A DNA stretch of 64,000 nt from UBA8389 sp942493385 (GTDB taxonomy: Bacteria > Bacteroidota > Bacteroidia > Bacteroidales > UBA1402): positions 3,038,001 through 3,102,000 of the forward strand of contig OW818699.1 of NCBI GenBank assembly GCA_942493385.1, given 5' to 3'. The notes beneath the pieces are model-generated. The model saw only the letters and a list, made by a program, of their open reading frames with translations, was not told the DNA's origin and did not search any database. Positions 35,458-43,214 of this stretch are shown piece by piece (the first letter of the stretch is position 1; every line of letters starts with the position of its first letter). Both the position numbers and the translations under genes were made by a program.

Positions 35458-36810
35458 TTATTCGCTCAAGGCAATCCTAAAACCATTTGTTCTTCGGACA
35501 ATATTCGGATCCAAGTTTTGACGGATCGAAGTCCTGCAATTCATCGCTGCATCGATAAAGGAACCACCCCTGAGCACCTTCTTTGTGCCACTTGTCGGAC
35601 CCTTCGGATTTGTTACAGTTGCACTGGAATAGTCCCCATACCAATCGTTGCACCACTCAGAGACATTTCCTCCCATATCAAAAATACCCAAGTCATTGGG
35701 CAAAAGTTGACCGACCGGATGGATCTGGTCATCAGCATTGGAGGTATACCATGCCCTGTTAAAGAAATCGAGCGTATCATTCACACCTGCCGCATAGAGC
35801 GCACGTGCCCCGCTGCCTTCACCCGCTGCGTACTCCCATTCGGCTTCAGACGGCAACCGATAGTTCTTCTTTGTCACCAAACACAACCTAGTAATGAAAT
35901 CCATGACCGAATTCATGCTGACATTACTTATCGGCAAAACATTCTGTTCATTCCTGAACTTATCATTTTGCATGACAGCATTCCACAATTCGACCGACAC
36001 CTCAGTCTTACCTATTTTGAAACCACTCAAAGTCACCGAATGCACTGGTTGCTCATTACTTAAACCACTGCTCGACCCCATTTGAAAACTTCCACCTGCA
36101 ACTGAAACCAACTCAATTGTCGGAAGCACTTTCGTTGTAAACATTCGACTCTCTCCATAAGCCACTCCCTTCGTATTGACCGCAAAAGCCCTCACATAAT
36201 AAGTAGTCGAATAATTCAAATCTGTCATTGAACAGGAAAAAATTTCGGAAGTATACGTCAACACCACTTTGGTATCCAGGCTGGTTGTTGGATCCGGACT
36301 GGTACTCCAACAAATACCGCATCGAACTATGGAATCACCCCCATTCGCTGTAACCGTCCCACCACATTCAGCCGTAATAAGCTCTACGGATTCAACCAGG
36401 TTGGTTGTAACAGTTGGCACAAATGTCGCTTTCTTTGTCACAAGCGTTTGCACTTTTCCATATCCAATACCTTCACTATTGATTGCATACGCTCGATAAT
36501 AATACCTAGTTTCCGAACTCAAAGCAGTGACTTTGCTCCTAAACGTACCAACCCCAACCCCATCAACCGTTTTAAAACCTTCAACCACCTTCGGTTCCTC
36601 ACTCGTACTCCAGCAAATACCCCTACTGATTATATTGAACCCACCATCCGAAATCACCGTTCCACCACATTCAAACGAAGTCTCCGTCAAAGAAATCACC
36701 CCATTCGTCTGCACCCTCGGCAACTCCGCATCCAAATCCCTTGAACACCCACTCAACAACAACATAGCAAATGAGGTAAATAATGTAAAGTGTAAAAGTG
36801 ATTTCTTCAT
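35458..36810 (-). CDS. Lipoprotein with Ig/FN3-like repeats and a C-terminal FGE-sulfatase-type domain
   Basis: 450 residues, lipobox LLLSGC (Cys22). Two tandem repeats of about 100 residues (about 30-125 and 130-228) share ECGGTV, GICWSTS and YYxRAxAxNxxGxxYG elements, a domain common in Bacteroidetes surface lipoproteins. Residues 235-450 form a formylglycine-generating-enzyme-like fold (GSFQMGSSSG, YRLPSEAEWEYAAG, MGGNVSEWCNDWYG, VLRGGSF). Only one cysteine (NCRTS) is seen where true FGEs have a catalytic pair, so enzyme activity is doubtful; many such proteins are binding or structural. The coding strand is unusually G+T-rich compared with its neighbours. Confidence 0.85.
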   Translation of the reverse strand: MKKSLLHFTLFTSFAMLLLSGCSRDLDAELPRVQTNGVISLTETSFECGGTVISDGGFNIISRGICWSTSEEPKVVEGFKTVDGVGVGTFRSKVTALSSETRYYYRAYAINSEGIGYGKVQTLVTKKATFVPTVTTNLVESVELITAECGGTVTANGGDSIVRCGICWSTSPDPTTSLDTKVVLTYTSEIFSCSMTDLNYSTTYYVRAFAVNTKGVAYGESRMFTTKVLPTIELVSVAGGSFQMGSSSGLSNEQPVHSVTLSGFKIGKTEVSVELWNAVMQNDKFRNEQNVLPISNVSMNSVMDFITRLCLVTKKNYRLPSEAEWEYAAGEGSGARALYAAGVNDTLDFFNRAWYTSNADDQIHPVGQLLPNDLGIFDMGGNVSEWCNDWYGDYSSATVTNPKGPTSGTKKVLRGGSFIDAAMNCRTSIRQNLDPNIVRRTNGFRIALSE

Positions 36811-36847
36811 TGGTGTAAAATTTGATCAAATGCTTTAGAACTTCCCA

Positions 36848-36855
36848 CAAATCTA
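36848..36855 (-). promoter_or_regulatory. Promoter -7 element for the FGE-fold lipoprotein gene
   Basis: Perfect TAGATTTG on the minus strand, 37 nt before the start codon at 36810. Confidence 0.5.
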
Positions 36856-36930
36856 ACAAATACATTTCAATCCCCTTTCTCTTACCAATTTATTCTTTCA
36901 ACCTACTGAACCGTTTAATCAATTATTCCG

Positions 36931-36938
36931 TACCTTTG
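36931..36938 (+). promoter_or_regulatory. Promoter -7 element upstream of the structured leader and tmRNA
   Basis: TACCTTTG is a perfect -7 box. Transcription from here would begin near 36945 and run through the hairpin region (36956-37120) into ssrA at 37125. No other -7 match was noticed closer to ssrA, so this is the best candidate for the tmRNA precursor. Confidence 0.6.
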
Positions 36939-36955
36939 CCCCCGATAAGCAAACT

Positions 36956-37120
36956 CTTCTGATTTCTCTTTCTTCAACCCAGCTAGCGAGCCGCAAGAGA
37001 AAAGTTTTCAGAAGTAGGTAGAGGCAAAGCCGCAAGGAGTTTCGGAGGGGAGCATACTAAAGTATGTGACCTGACTAAACGACGCCGCAATGCCGCCTAT
37101 GCCTGCTTATCAAAACTTTT
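36956..37120 (+). other. Highly structured element directly upstream of ssrA (leader, small RNA or palindromic repeat)
   Basis: Two mutually exclusive hairpins can be drawn. Hairpin A: CTTCTGATTTCTCTT (36956-36970) with 36995-37014 (AAGAGAAA...TCAGAAG). Hairpin B: a 24-26-bp imperfect stem starting AAAAGTTTT (37000-37008) and closing with AAAACTTTT (37112-37120), through GTAGG/CCTGC-type pairs. They share bases 37000-37014. Inside B is a small stem GCATAC-TAAA-GTATGT (37052-37067) flanked by GGAGGGGA and GACCTGAC. The heptamer GCCGCAA occurs three times (36990, 37029, 37084). No protein is encoded. It may be a removed 5' leader of pre-tmRNA, a separate small RNA, or an extragenic palindromic repeat. 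Confidence 0.5.
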
Positions 37121-37124
37121 CCAC

Positions 37125-37516
37125 GGGGATGTTTGGTATTGACAGCGGGAGAGTAGGTACGTAAGCATGCAGTGCATTGGTAATAAGCACTTTAATCATA
37201 GAACCAAAATTCTAACTGGCGAAAACAACTACGCTCTCGCTGCTTAATCGAATCACAGTAGATTAAGCTTAATCCTTGCCTGGTGGCAGGGACGTCACAT
37301 CACCCCCAGCTCTCGTCCTGAAGCTTAAAGGAATCGGTGGTGCAGCAATATCGGGAATAGGAAAAGGCAAGTCCGGGGTCTTTTCTGAAACAAACGGAAT
37401 AAGGTTTGGATAGGTGGCTTCGGTCCGGTTCACGCTCGAAAACTTAGGCGAAGATAAGCATGTAGAAGGCGTATTGATTCACTGTTTGGACGCGGGTTCG
37501 ACTCCCGCCATCTCCA
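37125..37516 (+). ncRNA. ssrA: Transfer-messenger RNA
   Basis: The 5' end GGGGATG pairs with CATCTCC (37509-37515) to form the tRNA-like acceptor stem. The T arm and loop are seen in GCGGGTTCGACTCCCGC just before the 3' end, and the discriminator A is at 37516. The CCA is not fully encoded (CAAA follows). The tag reading frame is at 37218-37247 and encodes GENNYALAA followed by TAA, as I recall from other Bacteroidetes tmRNAs. Pseudoknot-rich sequence fills the rest. Length about 392 nt. Role: with SmpB it rescues stalled ribosomes and tags the truncated peptides for degradation. Confidence 0.97.
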
Positions 37517-37517
37517 C

Positions 37518-37567
37518 AAAAGGCACTAAAAAGCGGACGTAATAATCCATTTTTTAGTGCTTTTTGT
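37518..37567 (+). terminator. tmRNA terminator
   Basis: AAAGGCACTAAAAA pairs with TTTTTTAGTGCTTTTT around a 17-nt loop, immediately after ssrA; T-rich 3' side. Confidence 0.85.
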
Positions 37568-37617
37568 TTGAAACACATTCTTAACATCTGTGACAATTAT
37601 TTGAAATATTCGTTTCA

Positions 37618-37625
37618 TAGCTTTG
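37618..37625 (+). promoter_or_regulatory. Promoter -7 element for the 52-aa protein gene
   Basis: TAGCTTTG is a perfect -7 box 22 nt before the ATG at 37648. A TTTG at 37600-37603 is closer (14 nt) than usual. Confidence 0.5.
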
Positions 37626-37647
37626 AATACACTTAAAACCAAAGAAT

Positions 37648-37806
37648 ATGCAAGTTAATCCTGTTGTATTGGCGATCATAGCAGTTGTCATAGTCGCATT
37701 GGTAATTTTTATCATTATCAGAAACAAAAAGGATAAAGATGAATTCGTGAAGGAATTGAATGGTGAAGAGGATCTTACGAATTTAGACAAAGACGATTTA
37801 TTATAA
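37648..37806 (+). CDS. 52-residue single-span membrane protein
   Basis: Short reading frame MQVNPVVLAIIAVVIVAL... to a TAA at 37804-37806. Residues 6-24 form one hydrophobic helix with only Val, Ile, Leu, Ala and Phe. It is followed by RNKKDKDEF and an acidic tail (NGEEDLTNLDKDDLL). The positive-inside rule (RNKKDK just after the helix) suggests a cytoplasmic C-terminus. It has a perfect -7 box 22 nt upstream and sits between ssrA and the T9SS-tailed gene. The layout is that of a genuine membrane miniprotein; function unknown. Confidence 0.65.
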   Translation: MQVNPVVLAIIAVVIVALVIFIIIRNKKDKDEFVKELNGEEDLTNLDKDDLL

Positions 37807-38067
37807 GCACTTTAACCATCCAATAACGAAGCCTACCTCTTATTTGCAAAACCTTCATTTGAAAGTTTTGTACGAAATAGTGCAAGAACCATCCTTTTTT
37901 TTATTGTTTTATGCTATATATGTTATAGCATAAGTAATAATTGTTATATTTGACCACTGACTGCGTCAACCATTTCAACCAACAACTTTATTTTTCAAAT
38001 TTATTACACGATGAATTTCGGTGGATAAAGATTAATTTATAGTATCTATATTATTAATATTATATTT
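37807..38067 (+). promoter_or_regulatory. Regulatory region with a dyad over the promoter of the fibre-protein operon
   Basis: No gene is seen in these 260 nt. A perfect 10-bp inverted repeat TTATGCTATA / TATAGCATAA with a 5-nt spacer lies at 37909-37933. It is followed 11 nt later by a perfect -7 box TATATTTG (37945-37952). The dyad covers the place of the -33 element, so it has the position of an operator. The predicted leader is about 110 nt, AT-rich, with no riboswitch recognised. Confidence 0.55.
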
Positions 38068-38556
38068 ATGGGCAATTTAAACATAAAAAAACACCTGTTA
38101 TTCTTGTTTTGGTTATGCCAAACAGGATTGCAGGCACAATCGACATTATCGACCGCAGGTGGTAATGTTACGGGGAATGGAGGCTCAGTGAGTTACTCCA
38201 TTGGACAAATGGTTGACACTTATGTGGGTGATGTTGGAGGATCAATGTACTCAGGAATCCAACAAGCATTTGAAATCACCATTTTAACTGAAATAGAGAG
38301 ATCCAACAGCATCACCTTACAATGTTCTGTTTTTCCAAATCCTACGACCGATTTGCTAAACTTGAGGGTTGAAGACTATCGGCTAAAGCAGTTATCATAT
38401 CAACTTTACGATCTGAACGGAAAACTCCTGGAACAGAAAATGCTGGAAAGCATTGATACGAATATTGCATTTAACAACTATCCATCGGCTTCCTATTTAC
38501 TAATGGTAAGCCAAAAGGATAAGGTCGTAAAATCGTATAAAATCATCAAAAAATGA
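38068..38556 (+). CDS. Small T9SS-sorted secreted protein
   Basis: 162 residues. A signal peptide (about 1-23, ending LQAQ) is followed by about 60 residues of Gly/Ser-rich sequence (STAGGNVTGNGGSVSYSIGQ, VDTYVGDVGGSM). A type A Por sorting domain of about 80 residues follows: VFPNPTTDLLNLRVED, YQLYDLNGKLLEQK, ASYLLMVSQKDKVVKSYKIIKK. Almost all of the mature protein is therefore sorting domain plus a short cargo segment. Its stop overlaps the next start as ATGA, so the two products are translationally coupled. Confidence 0.85.
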   Translation: MGNLNIKKHLLFLFWLCQTGLQAQSTLSTAGGNVTGNGGSVSYSIGQMVDTYVGDVGGSMYSGIQQAFEITILTEIERSNSITLQCSVFPNPTTDLLNLRVEDYRLKQLSYQLYDLNGKLLEQKMLESIDTNIAFNNYPSASYLLMVSQKDKVVKSYKIIKK

Positions 38557-40844
38557 AACTCATGAAAAAAATAGTTACCCTTTTGGCTGTCGTACTAATT
38601 AACGTCAGTATCCTTGCTCAAGCTCCTCAAAAGATGAGTTATCAGGCAATCGTTCGCAACAACAACAATGCACTTGTTGTTTCAACCACCATTGGAATGC
38701 AAATTAGCATTCTCCAATCAACTTCGACAGGAATTGCCGTTTATGTTGAGAAACACACTCCAACAACAAACATCAATGGCTTGGCAACAATTGAAATTGG
38801 AGTGGGAACAGTTGTTTCAGGCGTTTTTAGTTCGATTGACTGGTCCAATGGACCCTTCTTTCTTAAAACAGAAACCGATCCGAATGGTGGATCAAGTTAT
38901 AGCATAACGGGAACCAGTGAATTGTTAAGCGTACCTTATGCCCTTTTTGCTGCAAGAAGTGGAAGTAGCGACAATGCATGGAAACAAACTGGAAACTCAG
39001 GAACAATAGATGGAACAAACTTTATTGGGACTACTGACAATGTTCCACTCAACTTTCGGATAAACAACGTACCAGCGGGCAAAATTGACAAATCCATTGA
39101 GAACACCTATTTTGGTTTCATGTCTGGGAACGCTGCTGTCTCAGGCATTAACAATACAGGAAGTGGTGCCTATTCTTTAGCATCAACGACTACTGGATAC
39201 AACAATACAGGTTTGGGCAGAGGAGCTCTCCGATCAAACACATCTGGTGTTGGTAATACTGCCACCGGATATTCAGCCTTGACCCAAAATACAGATGGTT
39301 CAGCAAATACGGCAAACGGGGCACAAACACTTCAAAACAATGTTACGGGTGTGAACAATACTGCCATGGGGTATTCAGCATTGATCAACAACACCACAGG
39401 GGGCGACAATTCTGCCATCGGATTAAATGCACTCCAAGCAAATTTGGGAGGCACTGGTAATACAGCTACCGGTTCTGGCGCACTTCTGTTCAATACCACT
39501 GGTAACAACAATACAGGTTTCGGTAATGGAGCCCTTTATTTCAACACCACCGGAAGCAACAATACCGCTCTTGGAAACAATGCAAGTGTTCAAGCAAACA
39601 ATTTGACGAATGCTACAGCTTTGGGTTATAACGCAAGGGCTGCTGGAAGTAACAATCTGATTTTAGGTAATAACGATGTTAACGTCGGAATTGGCCTATC
39701 AGGTTTGATTCCAGGAAACAAACTTGAAATAAACACGGCTGTTGCCAATTCGAGTGGATTGAGATTTCGAATGCTTACTTCATCAACCACTCCAGTTACA
39801 AATCCAGGCACCGGAGTATTGGCCATTGACGCCAACGGCGATGTCATTTATGCATTATCGGGAGGAAATTCGTCAAATCAAAATTCGTGGTCAACAGCAG
39901 GTAATGCAGGTACAGATGCAACGAACTTCATTGGTACAACCGACAACATTCCCTTGAATATTCGAGTGAACAATATTCCAGCAGGTAAAATTGACAACAT
40001 GCTGGGTAGTGTTTTGTTGGGAAGTGAGGCTGGTATCCACAACACGACCGGAGTAAGCATCACAGCTATCGGTTACTTTGCTTTACCCAATAATACAACA
40101 GGAAACAACAACACTGCTTTGGGCTCCAATGCCCTATTCCAAAACACAACGGGCAACAACAATTTAGCACTGGGTGTAGGAGCACTTGCAAACAGCGTGG
40201 GCAGTGACAACATTGCCATTGGAAACAATACACTGATGACGAATACGACTGGAAATCAGAATACAGCTGTTGGGACAAACGCATACATGCCAGGTACACT
40301 TTCGAACACTACTATTATCGGTTATGGAGCAACGGCGACTTTGTCCAATACGATTAAGTTGGGGAATGCAAATGTGACCGATGTCGGTACGGCGGGCACC
40401 CTAACAGCCGGAGCTGTCACGTATCCGAATACCAACGGAAACCCCGGGGAGGTATTGACGGTGCCAGCTCTAGGTGGAAATGCGTATTGGGCTGCGCCAG
40501 CCAGTGGAGGTTCGGGCATGCAGCCCTATTTGACAATCAATTACATTATTGCCACACAAGGCTCATTTCCATCTACAGGTGGAAGTGATCCTGGAACTAC
40601 TTTGTTGGGAGAGTTAAAGATGTTTGCAGGTAATTTTGCTCCCTCGGGCTGGGCTTTTTGTAATGGACAAGTTTTAGCCATCTCAAGTAATACTGCTCTG
40701 TTCAGTATCTTGGGAACCACCTACGGTGGAAATGGTTCGACCACTTTCGCATTACCGGATATGAGGGGTAGAGTAGCTGTGCACACTGGCCAAGGCTCAG
40801 GTTTGACCAATAGGACACTTGGCTCATCAGGCGGTACAGAGTAA
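38553..40844 (+). CDS. Fibre-like secreted protein with NNT-G repeats and a short phage tail-collar domain
   Basis: 763 residues with a signal peptide (first ~22). N-terminal beta domain (about 23-140; PQKMSYQAIVRNNNNALV ... ELLSVPYALFAAR) common in Bacteroidetes surface proteins. Two blocks of repeats of about 14-16 residues follow (about 205-375 and 505-600) on the pattern NNTGxGxxAL: NNTAMGYSAL, NNTGFGNGAL, NNTALGSNAL. Such repeats build left-handed beta-rolls in trimeric adhesins and tail fibres. The C-terminal 80 residues match the phage collar/microcystin-dependent protein start (FAGNFAPSGWAFCNGQ, TTYGGNGSTTFALPDMRGR). They stop at GSSGGTE, where homologues as I recall continue for about 90 residues, so the domain is shortened. 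Confidence 0.82.
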   Translation: MKLMKKIVTLLAVVLINVSILAQAPQKMSYQAIVRNNNNALVVSTTIGMQISILQSTSTGIAVYVEKHTPTTNINGLATIEIGVGTVVSGVFSSIDWSNGPFFLKTETDPNGGSSYSITGTSELLSVPYALFAARSGSSDNAWKQTGNSGTIDGTNFIGTTDNVPLNFRINNVPAGKIDKSIENTYFGFMSGNAAVSGINNTGSGAYSLASTTTGYNNTGLGRGALRSNTSGVGNTATGYSALTQNTDGSANTANGAQTLQNNVTGVNNTAMGYSALINNTTGGDNSAIGLNALQANLGGTGNTATGSGALLFNTTGNNNTGFGNGALYFNTTGSNNTALGNNASVQANNLTNATALGYNARAAGSNNLILGNNDVNVGIGLSGLIPGNKLEINTAVANSSGLRFRMLTSSTTPVTNPGTGVLAIDANGDVIYALSGGNSSNQNSWSTAGNAGTDATNFIGTTDNIPLNIRVNNIPAGKIDNMLGSVLLGSEAGIHNTTGVSITAIGYFALPNNTTGNNNTALGSNALFQNTTGNNNLALGVGALANSVGSDNIAIGNNTLMTNTTGNQNTAVGTNAYMPGTLSNTTIIGYGATATLSNTIKLGNANVTDVGTAGTLTAGAVTYPNTNGNPGEVLTVPALGGNAYWAAPASGGSGMQPYLTINYIIATQGSFPSTGGSDPGTTLLGELKMFAGNFAPSGWAFCNGQVLAISSNTALFSILGTTYGGNGSTTFALPDMRGRVAVHTGQGSGLTNRTLGSSGGTE

Positions 40845-40885
40845 TATTGAGTTCAAAAAGAGCTTCTCAATAGGCTCACGTGGAC

Positions 40886-40920
40886 AATCCTGCTATTCTT
40901 TTGGATAGCAGGATTTTTTT
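40886..40920 (+). terminator. Terminator of the fibre-protein operon
   Basis: AATCCTGCTAT / ATAGCAGGATT perfect 11-bp stem with an 8-nt loop followed by T residues, 41 nt after the stop codon. Confidence 0.88.
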
Positions 40921-40979
40921 ATGGGATGATTTATCGCTTATTTTACGTTTTAATTGTGAAAACCCTTAGATTTTATACT

Positions 40980-43211
40980 ATGAAACAGTTTTTTTCCATT
41001 CTTCTGGTCCTGTTTATTTCAGGGAACCTTAGTGCTAAAATTACCGTTAAAGATTATGAACGTGCCGATTCAGCGGTCAATTTCAATAATCTGGTTTACA
41101 ACGGTAACATCAGTGTCAATTGGCAGGACAGCACCCATGAATTTTGGTACAGTGTTAAAACACGGAGAGGCACCGAATACAAGTTGGTGAATGCCGAAAA
41201 AGGCAGTGTGGAACCAGCCTTTGACAACGAGAAACTGACCGCTGGGCTTAACCTGGCGACTAAAGAAACAAAAAAACCTTACGGTTTCGAACTAAGAAGG
41301 CTGAGGTTTTCGAGTAACGGAAAAGAATTGACGTTCGATTATGGAACATCGACCTGGAAATGCGATCTTACTACTTACAAAGTAGAAAAAGTTGAAAGCA
41401 TTACAGCTCCCAGAAGGACGACTCCACGATACTGGAGTCAAGCAGATGATGAAACTGGTGTGCGATTAGTGGAATCCCCCGATAAAAAATGGTCTGCATA
41501 CATACGAGAAAGTAATGTGTATGTCGTTGATAATAAATCTAAAAAGGAAACTCCATTGAGCTTTGACGGTTCACCCGGCGATTACTATTCAACACGCATC
41601 GTATGGTCACCTGATTCTAAGAACTTGGTTGTTAATAAAATACGCAAGAACGAAAAGCGGACCCTCTATTTGATAGAATCCTCCCCCAAGACACAGCTTC
41701 AACCGATTTTGCAGACGCGCGACTATCTGAAACCAGGAGATGCGCTTCCTATCAAACGCCCTTGCCTATTCAGCATTGAAAAAATGGCTCAGATTCCAGT
41801 AGAAACGGCGAATTTTGAGAATCAATTTGACCTAAGCGACGCTGATTGGTTGCCAGACAGCAAGACGTTCACCTTTGAATTCAACCAACGTGGACACCAG
41901 CTTTATCAAGTAGTGGAAGTTGATGGTGCTACTGGTGCCGTACGAATATTGGTGGAAGAAAAGAGCAAGACTTTTGTGGAATACAGTGGCAAGCATTACC
42001 GCAGAAACCTTGACGAAACCAGGGAAATTATTTGGATGTCCGAACGCGACGGTTGGAACCATCTGTATTTGATCGATGTAAAAAAAGGCGCTGTAAAAAA
42101 TCAAATCACCAAAGGAGAATGGGTGGTTCGTGAAGTGGTGAACGTGAATGAAAAAGATCGCAGCATCCTATTTAAGGGCAGTGGTAAGAATGCAGGAGAA
42201 GACCCCTACAATGTTCATTTTTATAAAGTGAATTTCGATGGAAGCGGTTTGGTGGATTTGACACCGGATCCATTTGAGCACCAAGCTTTTTTCTCAAAAG
42301 ACTTTAAATTTCTGGTGGACACCTATTCTTCACCGAAAACACCTCCGACAAGTGTTTTACGCAACGGAACAGATGGCAAGTTGATTTCGACACTGGAAGT
42401 TGCAGACATTAAGGATTTGTTGGCCAAGGGCTGGAAAATGCCAGAAGTATTTACGGCCAAAGCCAGAGATGGCAAGACCGAAATTTGGGGAAACATCTAT
42501 TATCCGAGCAATTTTAATCCCAAAAAGTCTTACCCTGTCATCGAATCCATTTATGCAGGTCCACAGGGAGCATTCACACCGAAGAGTTTCCGTTCAAGCG
42601 GTTACAGTGGCTTGGCCGAACTGGGATTCATCGTCGTTCAAATGGACGGCATGGGTACCTCCTATCGTTCCAAAGCATTTCATGATGTTTGTTTCAAAAA
42701 CTTGAAAGATGCCGGTTTCCCGGATCGAATTTTGTGGATGAAAGCAGCTGCTGCCACCCGTCCGTATATGGATTTGAGCAGAGTCGGCATTTTCGGGGGT
42801 TCAGCCGGAGGCCAAAATGCCATGGGTGCTTTGTTGTTTCACCCTGAATTCTATAAGTCGGGCGTTGCTTCATGCGGCTGCCATGACAACCGCATGGACA
42901 AGATGTGGTGGAACGAGCAGTGGATGAGCTATCCAGTCGGCAAGGAATATGCCGAATGTTCCAACGTGGTGAATGCAGACAAATTGGAAGGCAACCTGTT
43001 GCTTATCGTTGGTGAACTGGACGACAACGTGGATCCTTCATCCACCATGCAAGTAGCCGATGCCCTTATTAAAGCAAAAAAAGATTTTGAATTGGTCGTA
43101 TTGCCAGGTTCGAATCACACTGGTGGAGGCATTTATGGGGAAGGCAAACGCCGTGATTTCTTTGTACGTACCTTGCTTGGCGAAACCCCTCCTTTCCGTA
43201 ATAAAAAATAA
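40980..43211 (+). CDS. Secreted S9 family (dipeptidyl-peptidase IV-like) serine peptidase
   Basis: The start at 40980 (MKQFFSILLVLFISG) gives a signal peptide and 743 residues; the frame opens at 40926 without a signal. The N-terminal two-thirds is a DPP-IV-type beta-propeller (WSPDSKNLVVNKIR, DADWLPDSKTFTFEFNQRG). The C-terminal hydrolase domain has the nucleophile elbow GIFGGSAGGQNAMG, an acid in VGELDDNVDPSS and the catalytic His in LPGSNHTGGG. Role: removes dipeptides, often after proline, in the periplasm. First gene of an apparent operon with the zincin (3-nt gap) and GH43 (4-nt gap). Confidence 0.9.
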   Translation: MKQFFSILLVLFISGNLSAKITVKDYERADSAVNFNNLVYNGNISVNWQDSTHEFWYSVKTRRGTEYKLVNAEKGSVEPAFDNEKLTAGLNLATKETKKPYGFELRRLRFSSNGKELTFDYGTSTWKCDLTTYKVEKVESITAPRRTTPRYWSQADDETGVRLVESPDKKWSAYIRESNVYVVDNKSKKETPLSFDGSPGDYYSTRIVWSPDSKNLVVNKIRKNEKRTLYLIESSPKTQLQPILQTRDYLKPGDALPIKRPCLFSIEKMAQIPVETANFENQFDLSDADWLPDSKTFTFEFNQRGHQLYQVVEVDGATGAVRILVEEKSKTFVEYSGKHYRRNLDETREIIWMSERDGWNHLYLIDVKKGAVKNQITKGEWVVREVVNVNEKDRSILFKGSGKNAGEDPYNVHFYKVNFDGSGLVDLTPDPFEHQAFFSKDFKFLVDTYSSPKTPPTSVLRNGTDGKLISTLEVADIKDLLAKGWKMPEVFTAKARDGKTEIWGNIYYPSNFNPKKSYPVIESIYAGPQGAFTPKSFRSSGYSGLAELGFIVVQMDGMGTSYRSKAFHDVCFKNLKDAGFPDRILWMKAAAATRPYMDLSRVGIFGGSAGGQNAMGALLFHPEFYKSGVASCGCHDNRMDKMWWNEQWMSYPVGKEYAECSNVVNADKLEGNLLLIVGELDDNVDPSSTMQVADALIKAKKDFELVVLPGSNHTGGGIYGEGKRRDFFVRTLLGETPPFRNKK

Positions 43212-43214
43212 ACT

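Noticed and set aside
35518..36063. Plus-strand frame of 181 codons over the FGE-fold lipoprotein.
   Set aside because: Antisense shadow; the minus-strand frame has lipobox, repeats and FGE motifs.
37125..37516. Separate tRNA gene at the 3' end of the ssrA region because of GGTTCGACTCC.
   Set aside because: That T arm belongs to the tmRNA, as shown by the acceptor pairing with GGGGATG and the tag frame GENNYALAA.
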